Assembly: GCA_017303415.1 (NCBI GenBank)
Contig: JAFLBJ010000001.1
Coordinates: forward strand, 62,001 to 126,000
Length of the DNA stretch: 64,000 bases
From: Chitinophagales bacterium
GTDB lineage: Bacteria > Bacteroidota > Bacteroidia > Chitinophagales > Chitinophagaceae
Direction: 5' to 3'
Shown: positions 1 through 8,339 of the stretch, one piece after another
How positions within the stretch are numbered: position 1 is the first letter of the stretch
Layout of the letters: the number at the start of each line of letters is the position of its first letter
Position numbers and translations under genes: made by a program
The notes under the pieces: model-generated
Database searches by the model: none
Seen by the model: only the letters and a program-made list of their open reading frames with translations
Told to the model about the DNA's origin: nothing

Positions 1-491
1 GTTTCAGGGCTATTCCGGATTCTTTGTTTAAAGTACAATACACCCGCCCTCTGATGCTGGGCACCCGGGGACATATGCTGGCCATGTATGTGGTGCTGGA
101 AAGCTACCTGGGCATGGTATGCGATTTTCCGGCTGCCTATGAAGGACAACCGGGTTTTGAATTTATTAGAATGGTGCCAACTGTATGGGATCAAACAAAG
201 GTTATAAATGCGTCAGTCGGCGAGTATATCAGCATAGCGCGCAGGCAGGGAAATGAATGGTATGTGGGTGGCATTACCAATAAAGAAGCCAGGACGCTGG
301 AACTGGATTTTTCTTTTTTGGAAAAAGGAGAATGGGAAGCTGAAATTTACAAGGATGATCCTGCCCGCCCCAATGAACCCAATGCGCTGATCCGGGAGAC
401 CGGGATGGTAGATTCCGGAGACAAAATGAATATTCAGCTCAATCCAGGTGGCGGGTTTGCCATTCGATTGAAAAGAAAAGAAAGGGTTTAA
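1..491 (+). CDS. GH97 family glycoside hydrolase, C-terminal part (5' end outside window)
   Basis: The reading frame is open to the left edge (codons in phase from base 3), so only about the last 160 residues are seen. The segment TRPLMLGTRGHMLAMYV, the block with FPAAYEGQPGF, and the following beta-rich end with YISIARRQGNEWYVGGITN match the end of the GH97 catalytic barrel and its C-terminal all-beta domain. The complete GH97 at 61419-63560 has the matching blocks LALYVTMYSPLQMAAD and YLTIARKGKNSSAWFIGAITD. GH97 enzymes are exported, calcium-dependent alpha-glucosidases or alpha-galactosidases. The catalytic residues lie upstream of the window, so mechanism and substrate cannot be judged. 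A TTG at 24 is an internal Leu codon, not a start. The gene ends tail to tail with the peroxiredoxin, overlapping it by 4 bp. Confidence 0.9.
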   Translation, partial: FRAIPDSLFKVQYTRPLMLGTRGHMLAMYVVLESYLGMVCDFPAAYEGQPGFEFIRMVPTVWDQTKVINASVGEYISIARRQGNEWYVGGITNKEARTLELDFSFLEKGEWEAEIYKDDPARPNEPNALIRETGMVDSGDKMNIQLNPGGGFAIRLKRKERV

Positions 492-967
492 TTTCCATTA
501 CCACCATTTGCGGCATCCAGTATCTCCCGGGCGTGTTCCTTGTTCTTTGGCCGAAGAAATATCTTTTGTATGAAACCCTTCTCATTAATCAGGAAGGTAG
601 TGCGGTGAACCCCCATATAGTGGTGACCAAACATCAGCTTTTCGCCCCAAACACCATACTTTTTAAGGATCGTATGCCTGATATCAGCAATCAGCGTAAA
701 GGGAAGGGAGAATTTTGCTTCAAACTTTTTGTGTTTGGATTCCTCATCCGGACTAATGCCCACCACCTCAAATCCATGTTTTTTCAACAGGCCATAATTG
801 TCACGCAGGTTACAGGCCTGTATCGTACAGGTTGGTGTATCATCTTCAGGGTAAAAATAGAGGACCAGTTTTTTCCCTTTATAATCGGCGAGGGAAACTT
901 TTTTTCCATTTTGATCGGTACCTGAAAAGGCGGGGGCTTTTTGGCCTACCTGTAAGGGAGTGGGCAT
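488..967 (-). CDS. bcp: Thioredoxin-dependent thiol peroxidase (Bcp-type peroxiredoxin)
   Basis: A 159-residue cytosolic peroxiredoxin of the Bcp/PrxQ class, which reduces hydrogen peroxide and organic hydroperoxides using thioredoxin. The motif YFYPEDDTPTCTIQAC gives the peroxidatic Cys47 and, five residues on, resolving Cys52, the usual spacing in atypical two-Cys Bcp. The motif FEVVGISPDE and the Arg in HRTTFLI are also typical. Length is normal and no signal peptide is seen. The ATG at 967 is preceded by about 60 bp and then two tandem dyads (1027-1068), which makes regulated expression likely. Confidence 0.95.
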   Translation of the reverse strand: MPTPLQVGQKAPAFSGTDQNGKKVSLADYKGKKLVLYFYPEDDTPTCTIQACNLRDNYGLLKKHGFEVVGISPDEESKHKKFEAKFSLPFTLIADIRHTILKKYGVWGEKLMFGHHYMGVHRTTFLINEKGFIQKIFLRPKNKEHAREILDAANGGNGN

Positions 968-1026
968 GTAAGAGTTGACTTAAATTAATGCTTTGTAAAT
1001 GAATATGTTGAACGCGGTTTTGCAAA

Positions 1027-1068
1027 TTACTCAACGCATTGGGTAAAATTACTCAATGCGTTGAGTAA
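1027..1068. promoter_or_regulatory. Two tandem operator-like dyads upstream of bcp
   Basis: Copy 1 (1027-1046) reads TTACTCAACGCATTGGGTAA and copy 2 (1049-1068) reads TTACTCAATGCGTTGAGTAA. Each is TTACTCAA-N4-TTGAGTAA; copy 2 is perfect and copy 1 has one mismatch. They start exactly 22 bp apart, two helical turns. Together they also form a 14-bp perfect inverted repeat (1027-1040 with 1055-1068). They lie between the stop codon of the TonB receptor and the bcp start. Size and symmetry suit a TetR- or MarR-type dimeric repressor; this is inference, since no such regulator is encoded in the window. A role as a terminator hairpin of the receptor gene is the alternative. Confidence 0.6.
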
Positions 1069-1069
1069 A

Positions 1070-3445
1070 TCAAAAGTTTATCACAATTCCCAAAGAAGGC
1101 AATACGGTACTACTATTCTGGGCGGACACCAATACCAACTGCCTGGGTTGTACAATATCCCCATTGGCATCCCGGTCAAGTCCATACCGGGGCTCCTGGG
1201 GCAGATCGGTACCGAGGATATTCTGGATATCGAGAAACAGATCAAGACTGAATTTTTTAAAACTCCATTTCTTATCGATCCGGAGATCCAACTGGCTTAA
1301 TGGGTCCAGGCGAACGGAACCCAATAAACCATAGTCACGTATGACTGCCGGATAATATAATTCGGTGGCCTGTACATTGACAGGTGCATAGGGTGCTCTT
1401 CCAAGAAACCGGTAACGCCCGCTGATCTCCCAGTTCTTCTTCATTTTATATCCCCCCAACAAGGATACCAATACCTTATTATCCCATACAGCAGGCAGAT
1501 AGGTATCGGGATCAAAACCGGTAAACTCCGACCGATAAAAAGTAAGTGACCCAATAGCGTACCAATGGCCGGTAAATTTTTGTTGAAACAGGATCTCCGC
1601 ACCATAGGTACGGCCCTTCCCAATGGATTGTATCTGCTCATTTCCCAATACTTCAAACCCTCCTCCTTTATTGGCCAGTGAAACCTGATCGATCTGGGAA
1701 ACAGGATAGTCATTATATTTTTTATAAAAACCTTCTAAGGTGATCCGGGCAGAGGGAGAAACCAAATAATCAATACCCGCCACGATGTGATCACTCTGTA
1801 TATATTCACTGTTTCGATTGATCAGATCACCGGAAGACCCCCTATACCCGAGTATGGTATAGGGAGGAATTTTATAATAACGTCCAATAGAGGCATTGAA
1901 GTTCCAGGCGCCTTTGTTATCCAATTGCCAGGACAATCCTGCGCGGGGACTTAAACGTTTGAGGAGTTTATTTCCCGAGCCGGTAAAATTATTTCCATCG
2001 GTCCGTAAACCGAGGGTCACCGAGAGCCTGTTGTCAAACCATTTGCGGGCCGCCTGGGCAAATGCCCCATAACGGGTAAGGGTTACCCCGGCGTTGAAAT
2101 TTGTATTATTGACAAGGTCAAGCGCCTTATTGAAATAATCCCCAATGATCACTACGCCCCCATTGGAAAATGTCCAGGGCCCTGAAAGCTGTGTAACGGT
2201 GACGCGCAACCTGGATTCATCTTCTTTTGAATCATTGGAATAATAGAGCCCGGTTTCCTGTACGTTGTCACTGTATTGGAAGAATTCATTGCGCAGACGG
2301 TTATGACTTAAAGCCGTAAGAATATTTCCCTTGTTGTTCCGGAACCGGTGTCGCCAACTTAACCCCAAGGTATTTGATCGTTGACGGATAACGGGTATCT
2401 GATCCTGAATGGCTTTTTGCTCGGCATCAAATTCCTTGAGTTCATTGATCTTGAGATCGTCCACCGAACCTACCCCGGTAAAGATGATCTCATTACGCGC
2501 ATTGATCTGATGCCGGATCTTGTATTGATAGTCCCAATAATCGGGAAGAAAAGGAAGATCAAGCGCTTTAAAAAGCAATTGCAGGTAAGAGCGTCTGGCG
2601 GAAACAAGAAAGCTCGTCTTGCTTACTTCCCTATCCTTTTTGAATAACGGGCCTTCAGCAGTTATCGCGGCCTCGCTGGAGCTCAGCCGGAAATTGGTAT
2701 TGAACCGACTGGCATTTCCATTGCGCTGATCAAACTGCAGGATACCCGAAAGCGCATTATCATATTGCGCGCCAAAAGCGGAAGTGGATAAGGTGACCCC
2801 CTCAATAAAAGATACATTGAGTAACCCCACAGGCCCACCCGCACTGCCCTGGGTGGAGAAGTGGTTGATATTGGGAATTTCGATCCCATCAAGATAATAG
2901 ACGTTCTCATTAGGCGCGCCTCCCCGAATGATCACATCATTTCTAAACCCGCCCACCGAGCCGGATACCCCGGGAAAGGATTGTACCACTTTGGCAATAT
3001 CATTGTTACCACCCGGGTAGGCAGCGATCTCTTCCTGACTAAGCTTTTGTACAGAAAGGGGTGTATTGAGGGGTTTGCGAAAAGGGTTGGGACGAACTAT
3101 TACTTCCGAAAGAGTTCTGGTTTCGGGATTGAGATCAAAATTGACATCGATATTCCCTTCCGAACGGATAACAATGTTGAAAATGGTGAGCGAAGTATAT
3201 CCGACAAAGGAAGCGGTGAGGTTATAGGTTTTAGGTAAAAGACCAGAAAAATAATACCGGCCATTGCTATCGGTGGTGGCCATTTTATCCCCTTCATTAA
3301 ACCGAAGCGTGGCACCCGAAAGTGGCTGTCCTGTCAACCCATCCCGTACCAAACCAGAGAGGGTACCGGTTTGGGCATTTACATTTTGTAAAAAAAGAAA
3401 AGAGAGAAAGGCCAGGCTTAAGAGTCGTTTCATAAAAATCGTCAT
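1070..3445 (-). CDS. TonB-dependent receptor with N-terminal carboxypeptidase-regulatory-like domain
   Basis: A 791-residue outer-membrane receptor. It has a signal peptide (hydrophobic segment ending NVNAQ), a CarboxypepD_reg-like beta-sandwich at about 25-110 (GLVRDGLTGQPLSGATL), a plug domain at about 115-240 (DVIIRGGAPNENVYYLDGIEIP) and a large beta-barrel ending in the terminal aromatic residue F (LGIVINF). Such receptors import large or scarce ligands with TonB energy. No SusD partner is adjacent, so this is not an obvious SusCD pair and the ligand is unknown. Translation may begin at Met1 or Met5 (3433); both precede the signal peptide. The stop codon is 2 bp from the right dyad in front of bcp. 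Confidence 0.92.
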   Translation of the reverse strand: MTIFMKRLLSLAFLSFLFLQNVNAQTGTLSGLVRDGLTGQPLSGATLRFNEGDKMATTDSNGRYYFSGLLPKTYNLTASFVGYTSLTIFNIVIRSEGNIDVNFDLNPETRTLSEVIVRPNPFRKPLNTPLSVQKLSQEEIAAYPGGNNDIAKVVQSFPGVSGSVGGFRNDVIIRGGAPNENVYYLDGIEIPNINHFSTQGSAGGPVGLLNVSFIEGVTLSTSAFGAQYDNALSGILQFDQRNGNASRFNTNFRLSSSEAAITAEGPLFKKDREVSKTSFLVSARRSYLQLLFKALDLPFLPDYWDYQYKIRHQINARNEIIFTGVGSVDDLKINELKEFDAEQKAIQDQIPVIRQRSNTLGLSWRHRFRNNKGNILTALSHNRLRNEFFQYSDNVQETGLYYSNDSKEDESRLRVTVTQLSGPWTFSNGGVVIIGDYFNKALDLVNNTNFNAGVTLTRYGAFAQAARKWFDNRLSVTLGLRTDGNNFTGSGNKLLKRLSPRAGLSWQLDNKGAWNFNASIGRYYKIPPYTILGYRGSSGDLINRNSEYIQSDHIVAGIDYLVSPSARITLEGFYKKYNDYPVSQIDQVSLANKGGGFEVLGNEQIQSIGKGRTYGAEILFQQKFTGHWYAIGSLTFYRSEFTGFDPDTYLPAVWDNKVLVSLLGGYKMKKNWEISGRYRFLGRAPYAPVNVQATELYYPAVIRDYGLLGSVRLDPLSQLDLRIDKKWSFKKFSLDLFLDIQNILGTDLPQEPRYGLDRDANGDIVQPRQLVLVSAQNSSTVLPSLGIVINF

Positions 3446-3602
3446 TTCATGTTGCTGCCTTCCACAACAATACAGGAGAAAAATGGTTCACAATTATGAG
3501 AATCAAGCATTTGGCGAAGCTTATGTATTTCCCGCCTCGTGAAAAGCGCAAATGTGTTTTTTCCGTACCTTCTCCCCTCAATTGTAACCAAAACCAACCC
3601 AC

Positions 3603-4181
3603 ATGCGCTCCATTTCACTTGCCTTGCTGGCCTGTGCCGGCATTTATTTTCTTTCCTGCAATTTTACCAGTACAACCACATCGACCACCACTGAGATCAG
3701 TAATGATTCCCTGATTAAAAAAGGACATTATCTCGTCACCATTATGGGCTGTGGTGATTGCCATACCCCAAAACTTATGACACCCCGGGGTCCTGTACCG
3801 GATACAAGCCGCATCCTGTCAGGATATCGCGAGGGAACACCACTCGGTAAAGTATCCCGCGAAGCCTTTGCACAGGGCTGGGCCTTGTTCAATGGGGAGC
3901 TGACCGCCATGGCTTCGCCTATGGGAATCAGTTTCTCCGCCAACCTTACTTCGGATGAAACCGGTATCGGTACCTGGACCTTTGATCAATTCAAGACAGC
4001 TTTAACCAAAGGAAAGTGGAAAGGATTGGAAAACAGCCGTGATCTCCTGCCTCCCATGCCCTGGATGAATTATATTCATATGGAGGAATCGGATATGAAG
4101 GCTTTATTCGCCTATCTCAAGAGTACGAGGCCGATAAAGAATAAGGTTCCGGATCCCATTTCACCAGATAAAATGCAATAA
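3603..4181 (+). CDS. c-type cytochrome lipoprotein
   Basis: A 192-residue exported monohaem cytochrome c. A short N-terminal hydrophobic stretch ends in FLSC, so Cys19 is a likely lipid-anchored residue. It is followed by a Thr/Ser-rich linker and the haem-binding motif C50-G-D-C53-H54. Downstream MPWM and similar Met residues could supply the sixth iron ligand. The protein resembles the small cytochromes that accompany periplasmic dehydrogenases, yet no dehydrogenase gene is beside it, so its electron partner is unknown. It is transcribed away from the TonB receptor at 1070-3445 and is followed by a strong hairpin. Confidence 0.88.
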   Translation: MRSISLALLACAGIYFLSCNFTSTTTSTTTEISNDSLIKKGHYLVTIMGCGDCHTPKLMTPRGPVPDTSRILSGYREGTPLGKVSREAFAQGWALFNGELTAMASPMGISFSANLTSDETGIGTWTFDQFKTALTKGKWKGLENSRDLLPPMPWMNYIHMEESDMKALFAYLKSTRPIKNKVPDPISPDKMQ

Positions 4182-4190
4182 GGGTTGATC

Positions 4191-4233
4191 TATCCCAGCG
4201 ACTCCGGCAAAAAAGACGGTAGTCGCTGGGATA
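4191..4233. terminator. 13-bp-stem hairpin after the cytochrome c gene
   Basis: TATCCCAGCGACT (4191-4203) is exactly complementary to AGTCGCTGGGATA (4221-4233) with a 17-nt loop. It begins 9 bp after the cytochrome stop codon. There is no long T-run after it, so it may be a weak terminator or a processing hairpin. Confidence 0.6.
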
Positions 4234-4264
4234 AACCTTCCCGGCCTGAATCAAATAAATTTCC

Positions 4265-4286
4265 TATTTTTGCAACTACATTGCAA
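4265..4286 (+). promoter_or_regulatory. Promoter -7 element overlapped by a TTGCAA dyad (possible Zur/Fur-type operator)
   Basis: TATTTTTG at 4265-4272 fits the Bacteroidota -7 consensus TAnnTTTG. It overlaps the dyad TTGCAACTACATTGCAA (4270-4286), two TTGCAA half-sites with a 5-bp spacer. A dyad over the -7 element would let a bound regulator block transcription. A Fur-family metal regulator such as Zur is a guess from dyad size and from the metal-type receptor downstream. No clear -33 element is seen. Confidence 0.5.
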
Positions 4287-4292
4287 TTCAAC

Positions 4293-4631
4293 GTGATTCA
4301 AAAAAGTGTCATACAAAAATTCCTGTCGGTGATGATGCTGGCGATCTTTACGCTTAGCATCACCCCTCAAACTTTTTTGCATGATCTATTTGCCGGTCAC
4401 CGCGATGGGCCTGCCAAATTGGAACCGGGAAAGGATGCTCAGTTGGGAAAGGCCGGAGTGGATTGCCATTTCAACGATCAGGTAGCTACTTCTCCTTTTC
4501 TGGATCAAATAGATGAGATCGCTCTATCTACTTCTCCTGTATTGACTAAAGCCATAACTCCTGAACTTGAAGATGCTGTTCTTACCCGTCCCTCCTATTG
4601 GGAAGGCCGTGGTCCCCCTGCTATTGGTTGA
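4293..4631 (+). CDS. Small exported His/Cys-containing protein upstream of a TonB receptor
   Basis: With a GTG start at 4293 the product has 112 residues; the frame is open further upstream, but that part would lie across the hairpin and promoter. An N-terminal hydrophobic segment (about 8-25) looks like a signal peptide or anchor. The conserved-looking block FLHDLFAGHRDGP carries His30 and His36, and DCHFNDQ carries Cys58 and His59, giving a possible metal site. I recall proteins with this HDLFAxH pattern next to metal-type TonB receptors in related bacteria, but have no named family. It is 60 bp upstream of the receptor start and probably in the same operon. Confidence 0.6.
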   Translation: MIQKSVIQKFLSVMMLAIFTLSITPQTFLHDLFAGHRDGPAKLEPGKDAQLGKAGVDCHFNDQVATSPFLDQIDEIALSTSPVLTKAITPELEDAVLTRPSYWEGRGPPAIG

Positions 4632-4691
4632 ACCCGGCTGATCGACTGACAGGTAATATCCTGTCTATTGCTGTTCTTCCAATCTATTTCA

Positions 4692-7013
4692 TTGAAAAAA
4701 TCTGCTTTTATAATTCTGCTGTCCCTGCTGGGGTCATCCCTTCAGGCACAATTGTGCACCTTAAAATTATCGGGCCACCTTGAGGATGCGGATACCCGGG
4801 AAAAACTGGTAGGTGCTGTGGTCACCATCCGGGAACTGGGAATGAAGATCGTTACGGATGACAAGGGCGATTTTGTATTTGAGCATCTTTGCCCGGGCCC
4901 CTATTCACTGTATATTACCCATGTGGATTGCGATCCAATGGAAAAGGTCATCACCCTTTCCCGGGATAGCCATTTGGACCTGAACATGCCCCATGCCCGA
5001 AAGACCCTGGGCGAGGTTGTGGTAGAAGCCCAAAAGGGAACACCCAATACCGGGTTCAAACAGGAACTGGCAGGTAAGGCATTGGAAGAAACCAAAGGGT
5101 TCTCCCTGGCTGAAGCCCTGAGCCGTATCAATGGCATCACCCAGTTACAAACCGGCTCTACCATTTCCAAACCTGTGATCCACGGTTTACATGGCAGCCG
5201 GATACTCACGATCAATAACGGGGTAAGACAGGAAGGTCAACAATGGGGAAATGAACATGCCCCCGAGATCGATCCTTTTATTGCCGATAAATTAGTTGTA
5301 ATAAAAGGCGTGGATGAATTAAAATATGGTTCAGATGCCATTGCAGGGGTGATTCTGGTAGAGCCCAGACCATTACGTCTGCAAACGGGGTATGCTGCTG
5401 AATTCAATACCGCCTATTTTACCAATAACAGGCAATATGTAGTTTCGGGTACTTGGGAGGAGCAGGTAAAAAAATGGACCGGTTTCCGGTATCGGGTGCA
5501 AGGCACCTTCAAGAAAGGGGCCAATATTCAAACCCCCGATTACCGTCTGAACAATACCGCCAACGAAGAATTGAATTTCTCCGTAACGGCGGGTTGGAAG
5601 AAGGATCGCTTTAATGCGGAGGCCTATTACAGCCAATTCAATACCAAAGTGGGGATCTTTACGGGATCGCATATCGGCAACCTGACCGATCTGTTGACCG
5701 CCATTGCCGCACCAAAACCGGATGATGTTTTTCTTGGGCAAAACAGTTATTCCATCAACCGCCCTTATCAGGATGTGACACACCATTTGGCCAAATTGAA
5801 ATCCACCTTCTACAAAGGCGAACATCGTTTCAATGTATTGGTAGCCGCACAGATCAATAACCGTAAGGAATACGATATCGTACGAAACAGCACCAATACC
5901 CGTCCACAACTCGACCTCTCGATCCTTACGCTTTCTCAAGACCTTCAATGGGAACAACCACGAAAGAATCACTTTTCAGGCACAGCCGGTATCGCTGCCA
6001 CTCAACAGAACAACACCTATGGTGGACGCTATTTCATCCCCAATTATGATGCGTACACCTTTGGGGGTTACCTCATCCAAAAATGGAGTAAACATGATTG
6101 GGAAGTACAGGGTGGGTTGCGGTACGACTATAAGACCATACAGACAAGGCGATTGAAATACAATGGGGACACGATCAATAATGATTTCAATTTCTCTACG
6201 TTCGCGGCCTCTGCCAATGTTATTTATAAGCCTTCGGCAAAATGGAAGACCAATCTGGGTATTAGTCTTTCCAGCCGGGCTCCCTATGTAAATGAATTGC
6301 TCAGCGATGGTATTCACCATGGAACAGCTACCTACGAGCGGGGAGATATTTTTCTAAAACCCGAAAAGGCCTTTCACCTTACCGGTAATATCAATTATCA
6401 ATCGGGGCCTTTTCAGTTGGATTGGGTATTGTATGCGCATTTCATCCGCGATTTTATTTATCAGCAACCTGTACCTGATAGTCCGGTGTTGACCATCGCT
6501 GGCGCTTTCCCGCTGATCAAATACAGCCAGACGAATGCTTTGCTTATGGGTTCAGACCTGGCCTTTGCCTGGAAGTTCAGTCCGCAACTGGAATGGCAAT
6601 CCAAGGTATCGATCCTGTTTGCCCGCAACCAGGAAACAAATGACTGGCTGATCCTGATGCCATCGCATCGGCTAAGCAACGAGTTGGTATATAATTTCAA
6701 AGAAGGAAAGCGGCTTAGTGAATCGTATATCTCTCTGGAGTGGCAGGATGTAATGCGGCAAACACAGGTGCCATCGGATAAGAATGGTAAGCAGGACTAT
6801 AAAGCCCCGCCACCATCTTATCATTTATTACACCTGAATGCGTCCACCACCATTCAATTGGGTAAACAAAAAATCACGCTCGCTGTCACCGGACGAAATA
6901 TGCTGAATACTGTATATCGGGAATACCTGAACAGTATGCGTTATTTCACCGATGAAATGGGAAGAAATATCGGATTGCGAATCAAAGTGCCATTTGGAAA
7001 AGCTAAAAGCTAA
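4692..7013 (+). CDS. TonB-dependent receptor, ZnuD-like (probable metal or metal-complex uptake)
   Basis: About 773 residues if translation starts at TTG 4692, which places MKKSAFIILL directly before a signal peptide ending in LQAQ; the frame also contains a TTG at 4668. Domains: CarboxypepD_reg-like (about 20-105), plug (about 110-230) and barrel to the C-terminus. The plug motif KPVIHGLHGSRILTINNG, then GQQWGNEHAPEIDPF, resembles the ZnuD-like group of receptors with His-rich plugs. Metal specificity is inference from that resemblance, from the His/Cys protein upstream and from the dyad over the promoter. A lipoprotein gene follows 57 bp downstream. The stop codon lies inside a 30-bp perfect palindrome. 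Confidence 0.85.
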   Translation: MKKSAFIILLSLLGSSLQAQLCTLKLSGHLEDADTREKLVGAVVTIRELGMKIVTDDKGDFVFEHLCPGPYSLYITHVDCDPMEKVITLSRDSHLDLNMPHARKTLGEVVVEAQKGTPNTGFKQELAGKALEETKGFSLAEALSRINGITQLQTGSTISKPVIHGLHGSRILTINNGVRQEGQQWGNEHAPEIDPFIADKLVVIKGVDELKYGSDAIAGVILVEPRPLRLQTGYAAEFNTAYFTNNRQYVVSGTWEEQVKKWTGFRYRVQGTFKKGANIQTPDYRLNNTANEELNFSVTAGWKKDRFNAEAYYSQFNTKVGIFTGSHIGNLTDLLTAIAAPKPDDVFLGQNSYSINRPYQDVTHHLAKLKSTFYKGEHRFNVLVAAQINNRKEYDIVRNSTNTRPQLDLSILTLSQDLQWEQPRKNHFSGTAGIAATQQNNTYGGRYFIPNYDAYTFGGYLIQKWSKHDWEVQGGLRYDYKTIQTRRLKYNGDTINNDFNFSTFAASANVIYKPSAKWKTNLGISLSSRAPYVNELLSDGIHHGTATYERGDIFLKPEKAFHLTGNINYQSGPFQLDWVLYAHFIRDFIYQQPVPDSPVLTIAGAFPLIKYSQTNALLMGSDLAFAWKFSPQLEWQSKVSILFARNQETNDWLILMPSHRLSNELVYNFKEGKRLSESYISLEWQDVMRQTQVPSDKNGKQDYKAPPPSYHLLHLNASTTIQLGKQKITLAVTGRNMLNTVYREYLNSMRYFTDEMGRNIGLRIKVPFGKAKS

Positions 7014-7031
7014 TAGCTATTAGCTTTTAGC
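7002..7031. repeat. 30-bp perfect palindrome at the receptor 3' end; 19 bp shared with 61371-61389
   Basis: The 30 bases read identically on both strands (GCTAAAAGCTAATAG plus its complement). The receptor stop codon TAA (7011-7013) falls inside it. CTAAAAGCTAATAGCTATT is repeated exactly at 61371-61389, where it again forms a hairpin in an intergenic region. It is likely a dispersed palindromic intergenic repeat that may also act as a terminator or mRNA-stabilising hairpin. Confidence 0.75.
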
Positions 7032-7070
7032 ATTAATTAAATTTTAAAACCTATTACCAAATCGATAATC

Positions 7071-7634
7071 ATGAAACAAAATCTTAAAATGTTATCCGTT
7101 GCCCTGGTATTGGCCGGGATTGTATTCTCCTCCTGTAAAAAGGATAAAGTGGAAGGAAATGATGAAGAAGTGATCACAACGATGCAATTGACCTTTGTTC
7201 CCAGTGGCGGAGGTACTACCCTGGTGTTTGATTATGACGATCCTGATGGACCCGGCGGAACGGCACCTACCATAGACGAGATTGTGTTGTCGCCCTTGAA
7301 GACCTATAGCGTTTCGTTAACGTTACTGAATAAAACCGCGAGTCCGGTGAAGGATATCACCACAGAAATTTCGGGCGAGTCAGACGCGCATCGATTCTAC
7401 TTTGAGGAATCCCCAACCAGCAACCTTTTGATCTCTGGTTTGGATGATGATTCCAATGGTGTACCCTTAGGTTTAACCAGTTCATGGACCACAGGACCTG
7501 CTGCTACCGGAACGGTAAAGATCACCTTGCGGCATTATCCCGGAACACCTCCCAATAAAGCGATCGGTGACCTGGTGAACAGTACTAAATCGGGCACGGA
7601 TATAGAAGTGACTTTCAATACCAGGATCCAGTAA
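7071..7634 (+). CDS. Lipoprotein accompanying the metal-type TonB receptor
   Basis: A 187-residue lipoprotein: hydrophobic N-terminus and lipobox VFSSC at about residues 18-22, followed by KKDK. The mature part is beta-rich with an acidic patch (DYDDPDGPGG, GLDDDSNG). It resembles a Bacteroidota lipoprotein group sometimes described as having a type 1 periplasmic-binding-like fold; that label is from memory. Its position right after the receptor suggests an outer-membrane partner in ligand capture. A strong intrinsic terminator follows, closing the operon. Confidence 0.75.
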   Translation: MKQNLKMLSVALVLAGIVFSSCKKDKVEGNDEEVITTMQLTFVPSGGGTTLVFDYDDPDGPGGTAPTIDEIVLSPLKTYSVSLTLLNKTASPVKDITTEISGESDAHRFYFEESPTSNLLISGLDDDSNGVPLGLTSSWTTGPAATGTVKITLRHYPGTPPNKAIGDLVNSTKSGTDIEVTFNTRIQ

Positions 7635-7657
7635 TGGGTTGTGTAAAATGTATAATT

Positions 7658-7685
7658 ATCTCCGGGGGTTCCCCGGAGATTTTTT
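7658..7685 (+). terminator. Intrinsic terminator of the 4.3-7.6 kb operon
   Basis: ATCTCCGGGG (7658-7667) pairs perfectly with CCCCGGAGAT (7671-7680) across a GTT loop and is followed by a run of six T. This is a textbook rho-independent terminator. Confidence 0.9.
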
Positions 7686-7736
7686 ATTTACTCTTGAAAT
7701 TGTGTATTAATTTAACCGGGAAATACCTCGTATGTC

Positions 7737-8339
7737 ATGAGTCTTCCTGAACATGCTTTTATTCAACTGGCTGCGCATATCAATCAACGTGTTGATTTTA
7801 CAGAACAGGAAACCGCGGAATTTCTATCCTTTTTCCGCTATTCCCGGATCAAAAAGAGACAGTTTATCATACAGCCTGAATTTGTAGCCAAAAACCGCAA
7901 TTATGTGGTGGAGGGTTGTTTTCGGGGCTATGTGATCGCCGATGAAGGAAAGGATCATACGATACAATTTGCTGTAAAGGATTGGTGGATCTCGGATTAT
8001 AACAGTTATATACTGCAAACACCTGCCACCATGTTTGTGGTAGCCCTGGAGGACAGTGAGATCCTGCAAATTGATCATGCTTCGGAACAGACCCTAAAAA
8101 AGATCAATCACAAATACGAAACCTTCTTTCGGATAATGGCCGAGCGTTCAACTGCCTATATGCAAAGGCGGATCATAACCAACCTGACCCGCACAGCCGA
8201 AGAAAGATACCTTGAATTTGAAGAGAAATATCCGCATGTGGTCCAGCAACTCCCTCAATATGCGCTGGCATCCTTCCTGGGAATGAGCACGGAATATCTT
8301 TCCAAGCTTCGGAACCGCCGAATTCCGCGAAAATCTTGA
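7737..8339 (+). CDS. Crp/Fnr-family transcriptional regulator
   Basis: A 200-residue protein with an N-terminal cyclic-nucleotide-binding-like beta-roll (about 25-115) and a C-terminal helix-turn-helix (about 165-195: YALASFLGMSTEYLSKLRNRR). The long helix between them (about 120-150) would be the dimer interface. It lacks a cysteine cluster, so it is not an Fnr-type iron-sulphur sensor; the effector is unknown. Its stop codon lies within the first of two TGAACCAGTTC repeats that lead to the AhpD-like gene, so it may control that operon. The last residues (RIPRKS) are short but not clearly truncated. Confidence 0.88.
   Translation: MSLPEHAFIQLAAHINQRVDFTEQETAEFLSFFRYSRIKKRQFIIQPEFVAKNRNYVVEGCFRGYVIADEGKDHTIQFAVKDWWISDYNSYILQTPATMFVVALEDSEILQIDHASEQTLKKINHKYETFFRIMAERSTAYMQRRIITNLTRTAEERYLEFEEKYPHVVQQLPQYALASFLGMSTEYLSKLRNRRIPRKS

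Noticed and set aside
1-23. Start of the first GH97 gene at the nearby TTG
   Set aside because: The frame is open to the window edge and homologous residues continue upstream, so the gene is truncated by the window.
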